Positions 1 to 11,300 of a stretch of 64,000 bases of DNA are shown here, piece after piece; the stretch's first letter is position 1; each line of letters begins with the position of its first letter. The stretch comes from Balanoglossus misakiensis (taxonomy: Eukaryota; Hemichordata). The notes beneath the pieces were generated by a model. It did not search any database and was not told the DNA's origin. It was given only the letters and a program-made list of their open reading frames with translations. A program made the translations under genes and the position numbers. Where the stretch lies: contig CM082590.2 in assembly GCA_040954595.2 (NCBI GenBank), forward strand, positions 8,370,001 through 8,434,000, written 5' to 3'.

Positions 1-663
1 TTGTACACACACGCAAAACCAGGTCGCCAATCCACGCCCACGTGCGATCACCAGGAATTCCTGTTTATTAAAATTTCTGTGCCTGTGCATATAGTTACGT
101 AGCTACTATGGAATTCTGACCGCAGTTGATTGCTTCAGGGAAGTCTGTCGACCTGACAACTTTACCACCCCCGAGCGTGGGCGTTCGGTAAATAAGTCGG
201 TTAATACCGCCTGTTAAAACATGATGGGTTTTAATATTGGCTTGGATCCAGCAAGTATACTAAGATGCTCACATACACATACATATATACATACGTACGT
301 ACATACATACATACATACATACATACATACATACATACATACATACATACATACATACATACATACATACATACATACATACATACATACATACATACAT
401 ACATACATACATACATACATACATACAATGCATACATACAATGCATACATACATACATACAATGCATACATACATACATACATACATACATACATACATA
501 CATACATACATACATACATACATACATACATACATACATACATACATACATACATTCACAGACATACAGACAGACAGACAGATGTGCACAGTTCGAGTTA
601 TACATCAATTAATCTACCTTGGAAAAAACTTATTTGAGAACTTTCAATAACTTTGTTTTTCAG
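1..663. other. Left-edge non-coding stretch with CATA microsatellite
   Basis: No convincing exon was found before the splice acceptor at 661-663. The stretch is presumably intron of the EGF-receptor gene that continues into the window, because the first visible exon starts in the middle of an EGF repeat array. A long tetranucleotide array fills 266-570. The Tyr/His/Cys repeat-protein reading frames across it are artefacts of the microsatellite. Confidence 0.6.
266..570. repeat. (CATA)n tetranucleotide microsatellite
   Basis: Almost uninterrupted ACAT/CATA units, broken only by a few TGCA interruptions near 428-466, with a short CAGA tail at the right end. The same repeat unit recurs at 9.3-10.0, 11.4-11.6 and 31.7-32.1 kb, and on the opposite strand (TGTA) at 14.8 and 19.4 kb. 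Confidence 0.95.
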
Positions 664-2901
664 AGTGTTCAGCTGGTTGGTACGGCAGTGAATGTCGTCA
701 GAAGTGCGACTGCTACAATGGGGCAAAGTGTAATGGCGTCACAGGTGTGTGCGCGTGCACGGAGTTCTGGGAGGGCCCACAGTGCACCAGGTGCAGGGTG
801 GTGCCCCACATGGCCTACTGTCGCGTCACGTGCCTGAACTGCTACAACGCTGACATCTGCGAGCCCCCCAGGGGCGACTGCCAGTGCTCCGTCGGTTGGC
901 ATGGCGACTACTGCGACCAGCCTTGCCAGGGCGCCTCCTACGGCAACGACTGCGGGAACTGGTGCAACCCTGGTTGGCAGGGACCGAATTGCTCTGAACC
1001 CTGCCCGAGTGGTTACTATGGAAACGGATGCGTCCAGTGCCCCGCATGCGTCCACGGTGTCTGCGATCAGGTATCTGGATGTCTGTGTGACCCTGGATAC
1101 ATCGGTGAAACGTAGGTCAACTTAGACATGACGATACACTTTTTAAACCCTCTTTAAAGGGACAAAGTCTCTCTCTCGCTGCCCTTTTTCCATTAATTAT
1201 GTTTGATACAAGACACCGTTTATGTTATTCTACATGTGGATATATAGTGAATCAACGTTCAATCAAGAACGTTAATTTTGGGAACCTACCCTTGCTTCGA
1301 AAGAGATCCTTAATTATATATTATTTGAAATGTAGGTTTCCGTCTAAGGGTGAAAACTTATACAGTTTTATCAAATCATTCAAAAAGTGCCGAGTCATCG
1401 CTTTTCCACTCAAGGTTCCTATTAAGAAAGGTTTGAAATACAGGTACGTGCGTGTAACTAGGGGCAACAGAAGCCCGGATGTGACATGCTGTAGACAACC
1501 TACTCTGCACCATCTGCCTACAACCCCCCCTCCCCAATCAAATGGTTCTCTCCTATGATAATGGCGTCTGTCTTTCCAGGTGTGAGAAGATGTGCCCGGA
1601 ATACTCTTACGGGGGAAACTGCTTGTATCAGTGCGCGTGCGTCAATGATGGAGAATGTGACCCTGTCTCGGGCAACTGTACCTGCAAAGAGTCCTATTCA
1701 GGAACGTACTGCCAGTTTCTTTCAGGTATGAATAAATTATCCTGGTATCGGAATTCTGCCTACGTCATACAGTGTGCGTGCGTGCGCAAGAGATTCTTGT
1801 TCTTATATACATCATATAGATTTTTCTATTCATCACGAAGGCTGACTTTTCAGAATTCTGATCGTGAATATAGCCTTCATACGTGAAACAACTAATCTTG
1901 TTGTCGGTAAACGATTTTTAGTCCGGACTTGAATTTAATTCTCAACAATAACAATGCCAATGAACACAGATAGGCTATGTTGCTAAGCAACCTCCAAGGT
2001 TTACATCATAGTTCAGGTATTCTGTGCACAGTTAACTTAACCTCCATCACATAATAATTACTGGGCCTTGACCAAACCTTGTTATTATTTTTACAGAATC
2101 ATCATTATTCGAAAAGGAGGTACGGTCGCTTCACGTACTCATGTACGTGCTGGTCGGAGTACTCAACGTGGTGCTGGTTGTGAGTCTAATTCTGTACAGA
2201 CAGGAGGTCAAACTTCGCCTGTCAAGGTATGATGAGCGAACTGTACCAGCGCATCAAAGATTTCCACCAAGTTCGGTCCAAAGCCATTGTTTTTCTTTGG
2301 CAAAGTTTGACCTCTATAGTGAGACATGAAATTGCTCCAAAACAAATTATCTTTAGGTTTGTCGTCTTGTATTTCTGCTATAGCAAGTACAGATGCGCAT
2401 AACATTTTTCTGCCTTCTTTCCTTCGATGCAGTCTCGTCAATAGATTCAAAAGAACGCCACTAGCGACAGAAGATGACCAAATGGAATTTGGTAAGAATT
2501 TAACGATTTTTGCCATGTCAGATTTTTTTATCCATTCTGGATCCATCGTAGTTTTTTTACCCAATGACATCACCAAAAGAGAAAAGTGAATTAATTTAAA
2601 TTAATGAAGAAAAAGTATTATACCTAAGAACAAAGTGAACATGCGCATATGATCAATACACATTCACAAAATGGCAAATGGACTTACTTAGACGTGACCT
2701 TTGAACTTTGTAGATGGAGTAGAAGTACGGACTCGAATGGTACCTACTGGACATGAAGAACTCCAAGTTCAAGTCCAAGAGTACCATGACGCGGACGACA
2801 ACACCGAAGAAACCGCTCTACAAGAGTACCACGATGATGACGTCGTGAACTTGAACGAGACTTCGACAACGCAATACGCAAGACTTAAAGAAGATGACTA
2901 G
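664..2901 (+). CDS. Multi-EGF transmembrane receptor, gene 1 of the cluster (5' end outside window)
   Basis: Exons read as 664-1111, 1580-1725, 2097-2226, 2433-2491 and 2714-2901; all junctions are GT/AG and phase-compatible. The first visible exon encodes EGF/laminin-EGF-like repeats with dense paired cysteines and ends just after CDPGYIGET. The second adds one more repeat. The third holds a single membrane span (LMYVLVGVLNVVLVVSLILY) followed by a basic stop-transfer stretch. The 59-nt exon and the last exon form a cytoplasmic tail of about 90 residues. The 59-nt tail exon has the same length and phases as the matching exon of gene C, which supports the model. The tail has two EYHD motifs and a C-terminal QYARL (YxxL) that could be phosphorylated. 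A polyadenylation signal lies at 3022-3027. It is a type I receptor-like protein, paralogous to genes A, B and C. Signal peptide and upstream repeats are not in the window. Function is inferred only. Confidence 0.8.
1153..1262. mobile_element. Single arm of TTAA-flanked inverted-repeat element (family 1)
   Basis: Begins TTAAAGGGACAAAGTC and continues with sequence shared by at least seven other places in the window. Only one arm is clear here. It lies in an intron of EGF receptor gene 1. Confidence 0.7.
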
Positions 2902-3021
2902 CGAGGATGGGGGTGACGGACAGGAAGTGACGTAATTAGGGGGAGATGAAGACAACCGGAAAAAGACTATTCCCTAGAGACAAAGAGAAACTCGGGTGTA
3001 GGCTTGTACAAAACGAGAGAA

Positions 3022-3027
3022 AATAAA
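3022..3027 (+). terminator. Polyadenylation signal AATAAA of EGF receptor gene 1
   Basis: AATAAA about 120 bases after the stop codon of gene 1, on the same strand. Gene 1 and gene A are convergent, so this marks the likely 3' end on the plus strand. Confidence 0.6.
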
Positions 3028-3787
3028 TTTATGCAATAACTAGGATAACCTATCGGATATAGGAAACATCTAGAGTGACGTAATAGCGAGGATGACGACG
3101 TTTTTGTCGGACGCTTATGGGATATTTTGGTGCAACTTTAGCAGCCTTAATCAAAAGTACTTAAAAGTCGTTTTTTTCTGATACATCGCCAAAGTTCTTA
3201 GAGGTGAAATATATTTATATCGACTAAGTAAGTAATAAGGGGTCATGTGCGTTCGTGATCGATAACATTTACTTGTATACACGATGTTTCCTGGCGGAGA
3301 GCTCAGACAATCGTATCGGTTGTAGCCAGCATCTGATAGCAAACACATGTACAATCAGGAAAACACGTACTAATAATTCAATGCACTCAAGCTGGGAATG
3401 GATATATATATACTTCTCTACTGAAAAGTGTCTCAAAATACATTTATCTCAAAAAGAAATTGTACAATATTAGCCATAAGATTATTTTTCATCATTCATA
3501 GTCACTTTTGACTTGCCCTAATTGTACTTATTCGAGCTTTTACCGGATACAGGGTTTGTTTTTCATGTTTGACAAGGTGTAAATATACAATAGTTCGCAC
3601 GATCATGATTGCTAATAAAAATTACAGCAATACAGTTCCCTATAGTTTTCCAGTCGCTCTTTTTGATGCATCCTGACAATGACAGGAAGTGTGGACCCCA
3701 AAACCGGAAGTGGTGCTCTTATCGCAAAAATACCAGGCTGAGTTGTATTCAAAAGCAAACTACACAAATCAGTACAGTCCTAGATAA

Positions 3788-3824
<37 letters not shown>

Positions 3825-4002
3825 CAAGAAACAACGTTTGAAATCATTAAGGCTTGAATGCAAAATTTGGAGAAGGATTCTCAAGTCGGACCCGGGGGGT
3901 ACTCCCACTATTTTCACACGGGGGGTGTGCGCCCCAAGTTAACACATCAACCACACTCAGTGAGCTAGCCAATGGCGTCTAAGCGAATAAACCTCTACAA
4001 GT
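3028..4002. other. Convergent intergenic region between gene 1 and gene A
   Basis: Contains no supportable exon. A short (GATA)n array lies at 3787-3824. It must include the 3' UTR of gene A on the minus strand, but I found no convincing polyadenylation signal for that gene. Confidence 0.6.
3787..3824. repeat. (GATA)n microsatellite
   Basis: About nine perfect tandem TAGA/GATA units. Confidence 0.9.
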
Positions 4003-7000
4003 TTATGACTTTATCACCATGACGTCACTGTAAGATTCTGCGGCAATTGGGTTAGATTTGTGGCTCGCCTCTCGCTTGAGATGATACTTCAGTTTGTCGT
4101 ATTCTGTACCGTTGGTCATCTTTTGGCCAACAACATTGTACCCCTCTTCGCTGGGCAATACTCTGGGCCTCTTCTTCTTTTTCTTCATCTTGTTGAAATC
4201 CAGGTCGTTGTACTCGGAGATCACGTCCTCCTGCTGCGACAGATCCGCGTAGGTGTTCGGTTTGCCGTCGTTCTCTGGTCGGTAGTTCTTCCCAGTTCTG
4301 TCCACCTCACTGTATGTTTGAGCAGAGCAGTTATGGTGGGCAGGGATCTCCTCATATCTGGCGGGGGTGCCACTCATTACTGGCACGGCAGGGACACGCC
4401 CGGTCGCAGGTGTCTCATCAGGCGATGGGTCTTTATATTTGTGATTGATGGGAGGATTTTTCCTGGACCTCTTCCCAGCTGGACGTTGCGGTTTACTGTA
4501 CACGTTCTCCTCTTTGGAAGAAACTGGGCTCACCATATGTCCTGCAACGTCATAGGTAACCCCTGCACTGGGCGTCCCTTCTCCTTCAACGTCACTTCCG
4601 CCAGAACTTCCGTCGATGAGACTGTTAGTCTCGTCCGCCATGTGTTCGTATTCGTGTCGGATGCCAGGACGCTGCTTGGGCGCAGGTTTGTTGACTGCAT
4701 CATCATGAACAGGCATGCTACCATCACCTGCAGACTGGGCTGTCACCTGACCATTTCGCTGCTCTTCCAACATGGCTGCCGTTTCTGCTCCATTGCTGCC
4801 TGACTCACAACGATCCTCTGCAATCTGGGACTTATCAACTTCGATGTAATTGTTCCCAACAGCAGCTTGACCTTGATCTTCGCCATAGAAGACAGACAGC
4901 TTACTGAAAATCATAAACATCTAAAGTTATTAAACCATATAAAAATAATGAAAGTGATATTTGAGAAACATGCTTTCTTGTCTACTTCCTCTAGCCCCTC
5001 CCCCGAAAAATCAAATAAGTCAACCCTTAACAAACGACACCCCCCACATATATCGAAATGGGTCATCCCTTATCTGTTAAGGAGATAAGCATATCATGGC
5101 ATTTCACTTACTGCGGTCTCTTCGTCTTCTTCAAACGACGTCTATATATAAACACAGCCACTAGGACAACAGACCCCACCACAAGAAGGGTCAGAACAAC
5201 TGATACAGCAGGGAGGGGGTTGCTGCTCTTTGCTCCTGGAAGTACAGAAAACATGAGTGATTATACTCGGTCTATCCAAATAGACAATTGCTGACTGTTA
5301 ATCGTCACATTCACGTTGACACTGAGTCAGAAAACTAGTAACACTAATTATATTGGCATACAGAATATAATAAATGATGAAAAATGTCAATCATACCCGT
5401 ATTTTTGTGTGCTTCATTCGCACAGATCATTGAACAGTTGCCATGACTACTATTTCGACAACTACAAATCTCCTCACAGCTGTTAATATAGAAAAAAAAA
5501 AGAGAAAAATCATCATCAACTTCAAATGTGGATAAAAATGATTTGCTAACAATTCCACAATAAATATTTTATCCGTTATGATTTACCTTTCCATACATTG
5601 GCACGTTCCATGTTCATCAACACAGCGCATTCCATTATCACACAGGGGACATGGCATTTCACAGTTCGGACCTGTCCACCCCTCCTCACAAGTGTTGCAA
5701 CGTCCAGTGTCGTCTTGGCAGTCAATACACTTGTCAGAACACACCAAGTCGCATTTTGGTCCAGCGTAACCATGGGGACAAGCGCAGTCACCGGTCACGT
5801 GGTCGCAGGTTTGAGAAACTTCGCACTGACAAACTTTTAAACAGTTGTCACCATAGTAACCATCCGGGCATGGCTGGTCACATCTGTTACCATGCCAACC
5901 AGGTGTACAGCGGCAGTTTTTGTCCTCAGGTGTACATTCTCGTCCGTTGAAACAGTGGATACATTTGCTATCACAATAAAGGTGGGATTTTCCATCAGTT
6001 GTCTGCACAACTTTATTAACATTGCACATTGTGCATGCTTTTCCTCGCCATGTTGACGGACACGTGCATAAATTTGGGTTGGATCTATCACATCGCCCGC
6101 CGTTGAAACAATCACACGTGCTTTGGCAATAGGTACCATAGTAACCAGGGTGACATGCACACGAACCATCAACAACATTACAGAATGAATTACTCGAGCA
6201 TGCGCACACGCCACTACAGTCGTCTGTGTTATAAGATCCTGGTGGACACAAACAGCCAAATATTTGGTCGCACGTCACACCATTCGGGCAAGAGCATCTA
6301 TTCTCACAGATGGTACCATAGTAGCCAGATTCACACGTACACGACTGGAACACTCCGTTGTCCGAATTACATGTTCCGTTGTTCTTACAAGGACATTCAA
6401 AGTCACAATTTTTCCCATAATGAGAATTTGGGCATCTACAAGTCCCGTCTACTTTATTACAGATCCCTCCATTCTGGCACAAACACTGGTATGAGCAATC
6501 TCTGCCATAGTTACCATAGGGACACTCTGTAAAAAAAAGACGTGGAATATGACGTCCGAAATGTAGGCGTTCTGGTATTTAAATTAGTTGGAGAAAATGT
6601 ATTAACAAAACACATTTAGAATGTTGCTTTGGTAATTGTGGGCCAGAGGCCGAGTGGGATAGCGTTACGGTAACGTTAAAGGTATACGGTCATTTCTAAT
6701 TTACATATTCATAATTATATATATGCGTGTTCGATTTCGCACTTTCCTTCGCTTGTTTCACAATCTCTGATTGGCTATAAAGAAACCCAATAACATCACT
6801 TACCAATGCAACGTTGAGTTTCAAGTTTATTGTTTGGCTGATAGAAACCGTCACAACATCTGTAAACCCTGTGAAATAAATACAAGCAACAAAGAAATTT
6901 GCAATCTGTTATGTGCATTTCTGGCGCAATACACAACTACTGAAACTGACATACACACAGTACGCGTACCACTTTATCTTAAACCAAAATTGCAATGCTA

Positions 7001-7178
7001 CTAGTACTACAACGAAACAGTTTGACATACAAGGGGATACTAACCTTTCTTGTCGGTAATTCAGGTGGGAAAAACACGAATGTGGGTCATTTGGACCGAC
7101 ATAACCAACCACAGAATCAAACACTCCACAGACGACGACAAAAGCGAACACCACACGGAAGACGTTTACAGTAATCAT
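4003..7178 (-). CDS. Multi-EGF transmembrane receptor with long tyrosine-rich tail, gene A
   Basis: Minus-strand exons: 7178-7045 (signal peptide, start MITVNVFRVVFAFVVV), 6868-6804 (YRCCDGFY, like the end of an EMI domain), 6526-5587 (about nine EGF-like repeats starting ECPYGNYGRDC), 5479-5397 (cysteine-rich juxtamembrane), 5235-5112 (membrane span AVSVVLTLLVVGSVVLVAVF, then RRRLKKTKR) and 4903-4003 (tail). The phase chain 2,1,2,1,2 closes to 748 residues. The tail, residues 449-748, has many tyrosine motifs: YSEV (646), YADL (667), YNDL (680, in SEYNDL, which fits the ITIM consensus), YDKL (717) and YSDV (740). YADL and YNDL form an ITAM-like pair with a 9-residue spacer. The architecture resembles Draper/CED-1/MEGF10 engulfment receptors (family knowledge), but the N-terminal EMI part is short. 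A role in recognising particles or ligands and signalling through SH2 proteins is inferred. Confidence 0.88.
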
Positions 7179-8370
7179 GGTGTAAAGTTCGCGAGTACAA
7201 AAGTCACAAACAACGCGTATGTATGACTGTTCGAAGTCCACTTCTCAGAGCGCAAAATGACCGAAAATTTATCAAAAGTTCCTAATAGAGCCGTGGGTGG
7301 TTTTTTCTCTCGACCAGGCTGCCAGATCGTGGCCTCGCTTGATTGGAGCGTCTGACGTCAGTTTTGGTTTCGTTGACCAAAGTTCGATTGGTGCGCCGAG
7401 GTTTCCAATGGTTAATGCTTCAATAGTCAAACACTGTAGAGCTTAAGTCAACACTTAAAGGCTGTTGGTATCCCAATCCACAACTTAACATTATGTACAT
7501 GTAGGACCAATGGCGATTAAGTACGGTCGCGAAACAATATATCTTCGGTGGTTAAGACGTTAGTCCTAGACAACACTTCGTTTTACAAAGAGCCTGTATA
7601 AAGACAACGTCGAGTCAAATTCCGGTCAAAGTTTCTTTTCTACGAAATCTGTATTTCCGCGATTACCCTGTGTGGCTCGTTCAGTGGTGTTATGCCGCAT
7701 GAAGGCGCACTTCATGATGTAGGGGTTTTTTTATGCACGTGGTTTCACCCCTATTATGTTTCCGCCGCTGGCTGTGCTGTGCTACGAGAAAGAGGTCAAA
7801 AATTTGACTGAAGAATTGAAGACATCGCCTGTAAATCACATTACCTTGGATGTTTCCAAGATTCGCGGGCCAGATGATTTCAGGCAGTCTACCTACTTAC
7901 AAAATAACCTATAGGCCTAACCAGAGTGCGAGATTGAACGTTTCGTGCACCTGTTGATTTGTTTACTCAAACTTTTAAGAACAATCAGAGTTGAATTTTT
8001 TTTTATGTCATATTACAATCTCAAAATGAATAATGATCACATTCCCAACTTCCAACCAAACTTTATTGTAAGGAACGATTTTACATGCATCTGTTTACTA
8101 AATATAAAGTGATTCAAGAATTGCCGCTGGAGAATCCTATCTGCAATTAATCCCTATCAGAGGGGCAATTCATCAACTATGATGAATAATCTGAACATGT
8201 TAATGTATGAATGTATCATAAAGGAACATAAACCAAACGCACAATCATGACAAATTGTAAGTGTGTGTTAAATTGTAATCCTGTAATAGGTCCATCTGTT
8301 GATTTCCAACATTCTACAATAAAACAACATTCTCTGGGATTCCTCAACTGTTCCAAATAGCGATTTGACC
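7179..8370. other. Upstream region of gene A and 3' region of gene B
   Basis: The part next to gene A (about 7180-7700) is closely similar to the part upstream of gene B (about 13195-13700), so the promoter region was duplicated with the gene. Toward 8370 the sequence holds the degenerate remnant and 3' UTR of gene B; a minus-strand AATAAA (plus TTTATT) lies at 8062-8067. No long minus-strand reading frame remains here, unlike the 901-nt tail exon of gene A. Confidence 0.6.
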
Positions 8371-11300
8371 TCAACCTTCTCCATCGACGACTGGTAGCTT
8401 TCTGAAAGTGATGGACAATTAACAGTTAACAAAACATTTATTTCTATTATTTCAGTAGTATGGGTATTTAATTGAAAGACAATTTAACTTTTGCCGATTT
8501 TGATGATTTTTTTTAAAGTCAACAAAATAGCTATGTATCAATTATACAAAATACTTCAAGTAACTCATGAGAAAAAGTGTGACAGTCAGGTGATGGTTGA
8601 AAAATTGCTTTATTGTCTATTTCCTGCAGCCCTTCCCAAAAATAGGAAAATTGTCAACTCTTATGTATAGGCAAGCACATCACTGCCTTATATATGCACT
8701 TACTGTGGTTTGTGTTCCCTCTTATAGCGATGTTTATGTGTACACGGGCACAAGCTTATTGACAACTCAGCTAAAAGCACTGCAATAGAAACCAGAACCA
8801 CTGCGATAACAAAAAGGTGGTTTCCTTTCCTCGTTTCTGGTGAACAAAAGACATACATGTTATACATGGACAATCAAAATAAATCCATTGGACCCCCAGT
8901 ACAAAGAAATAAGTGACAGAAAATGAACTGAAAATATCCCTGCTTCATCTGTTATGCTAGTGAGTCTTTCATCAATTCTTGCCTCCAAATATAGCGAAAA
9001 GAAGTCGATTTGTGATTGTGTATTAGAATTATAATGTATTGCATATTCTTGAAAGTGTGACGATTTTTGAAATTCAGTCAAAGGTATGTGGACAATTAAT
9101 GAGTCAAATGTACCAGTTTCAGTGTGTGCTTCATTCGTACATGCCTTTGAACATATCCCATGGCTACCACTTTGACATCTACTGCAAACGTCCTTGCAAC
9201 TGTCGATAAAACAAGAGAAAGTGGTTCACAAGTTGCATAGAAATTCTTCACTAACAATTTCACGTACATGCATGCATGCATGCATGCATGCATACATACA
9301 TACTATACATACATATTATTCATACATACATGCATACATACATACATACATACATACATACTATACATACATATTATTCATACATACATACATACATACA
9401 TACATACATACATACATACATACATACATACATACAGACATACATAATACATACATACATACATACATACATACATACATACATGTACATACAGACATAC
9501 ATACATACATTCATACATACATACATACATACATACATACATACTATACATACATTCATACATACATACATACATACATACATACATACATACATACATA
9601 CATACATACATACATACATACATACATGCATACATACATACATACATACATACTATACATACATTCATACATACATACATACATACATACATACATACAT
9701 GCATACATACATACATACATACATGCATACATACCGGTACATACATACATACATACATACTATACATACATACATACATACATACATTCATACATACATA
9801 CATACATACATACATACATACATACATACATACATACATACATACAGACATACATAATACATACATACATACATACTTACATGTACATAAATACATACAT
9901 ACATACATACATACATACATACATACATACATACATACATACATACATACATACATACATACATACATACATCCGATATGATTTACCTTTCAACACATTG
10001 GCACGTTCCATTGTCATCAACACAGCGCATTCCATTATCACACAGTGGACATGGCACTTCACAGTTCGGACCTGTCCACCCCTCCTCACAAGTGTTACAA
10101 CGTCCAGTGTATTCTTGGCAGTCAATACACTTAGCAGAACACAAGCATATGGGTCCGGAGTAACCATGGGGACAAGCGCAGTCACCGGTCACGTGGTCGC
10201 AGGTTTGAGAAACTTCGCACTGACAAACTTTTAAACAGTTGTCACCATAGTAACCATCCGGGCATGGCTGGTCACATCTGTCACCATGCCAACCAGGTGT
10301 ACAACGGCAGTTTTTGTCCTCAGGTGTACATTCTCGTCCGTTGAAACAGTGAATACATTTGCTATCACAATAAAGGTGGGATCTTCCATCAGCAGTCAGT
10401 ACTTTTTTATCTACATTGCACTGCGTGCATGCTTTTCCTTGCCATGTGTACGGGCACGTGCATAATTTTGGGTCGGATCTATCACATAGCCCGCCGTTGA
10501 AACAGTCGCAAGTGTTTTGGCAATAGGTACCATAGTAACCAGGGCGACATGCGCACGAACCATCAACAATATTGCAGTCTGAATTACTTTGGCATTCGCA
10601 CACGCCACTACAGTCGTCTGTGTTATAAGTTCCTGGAGGACACAAGCATCCCAATCTTTGGTCGCAAGTCACACCAGTCGGGCAAGAGCATTTCTTCTCA
10701 CAGATATCTCCATAGTAACCGGGGACACAAGTACACGGCTGTAACACTCCGTTGTCCGAATTACATTTTCCGTTGTTCTTACACGGGCATTCGAAGTCAC
10801 AATTTTTCCCATAATGAGAATCGGGACATTTACAAGTCCCGTCTACTTTATTACAGATTCCTCCATTTTGGCACAAACACTCGTATGAACAATCTCTGCC
10901 ATAGTTACCATAGGGACACTCTGTAAATAAACAATGTGTGAGTGTGAAATATGAAATCCATAATGTACGTGTGGTATGGTATAGTTGGCGAAAATGTATG
11001 AACAAAACACATTTAGAATGTTGCTTTTTTGACTTGTGGGCCAGAAGGCGAGTGGCTTGCTCACTGTATGTGTACATAGCGTAACGTTAAAGGTATACGA
11101 TCATTTCTACATATGCAAATAATGCGCATATGCATGCGTGTTCGATTTCGCACTTTCTTTCGTTTGTTTCACAATCTGTGATTGGCTATAAAGAAACCCA
11201 ATAACATCACTTACCAATGCAACGTTGAGTTTCAAGTTTATTGTTTGGCTGATAGAAACCGTCACAACATCTGTAAACCCTGTGAAATAAATACAAGCAA

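Noticed and set aside
214-650. Long Tyr/His/Thr and Met/Tyr/Val/Cys repeat reading frames
   Set aside because: Frames created on both strands by the CATA tetranucleotide array; the same artefact occurs at 9.3-10.0, 11.3-11.6, 14.8-15.0, 19.4-19.7 and 31.7-32.1 kb.
2471-2491. 21-nt alternative tail exon of gene 1 (acceptor at 2469-2470)
   Set aside because: Gives an immediate TGA in the required phase; the 59-nt exon starting at 2433 keeps the frame and matches gene C.
4060-4803. 247-residue plus-strand reading frame
   Set aside because: Antisense shadow of the gene A tail exon, whose frame is supported by phase and paralogy.
6640-6740. tRNA-like A box (GGCCGAGTGGG) and B box (GTTCGATTTC)
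   Set aside because: No cloverleaf can be drawn, and the gene B copies of this intron do not keep the motif. At most a remnant of a tRNA-derived repeat.
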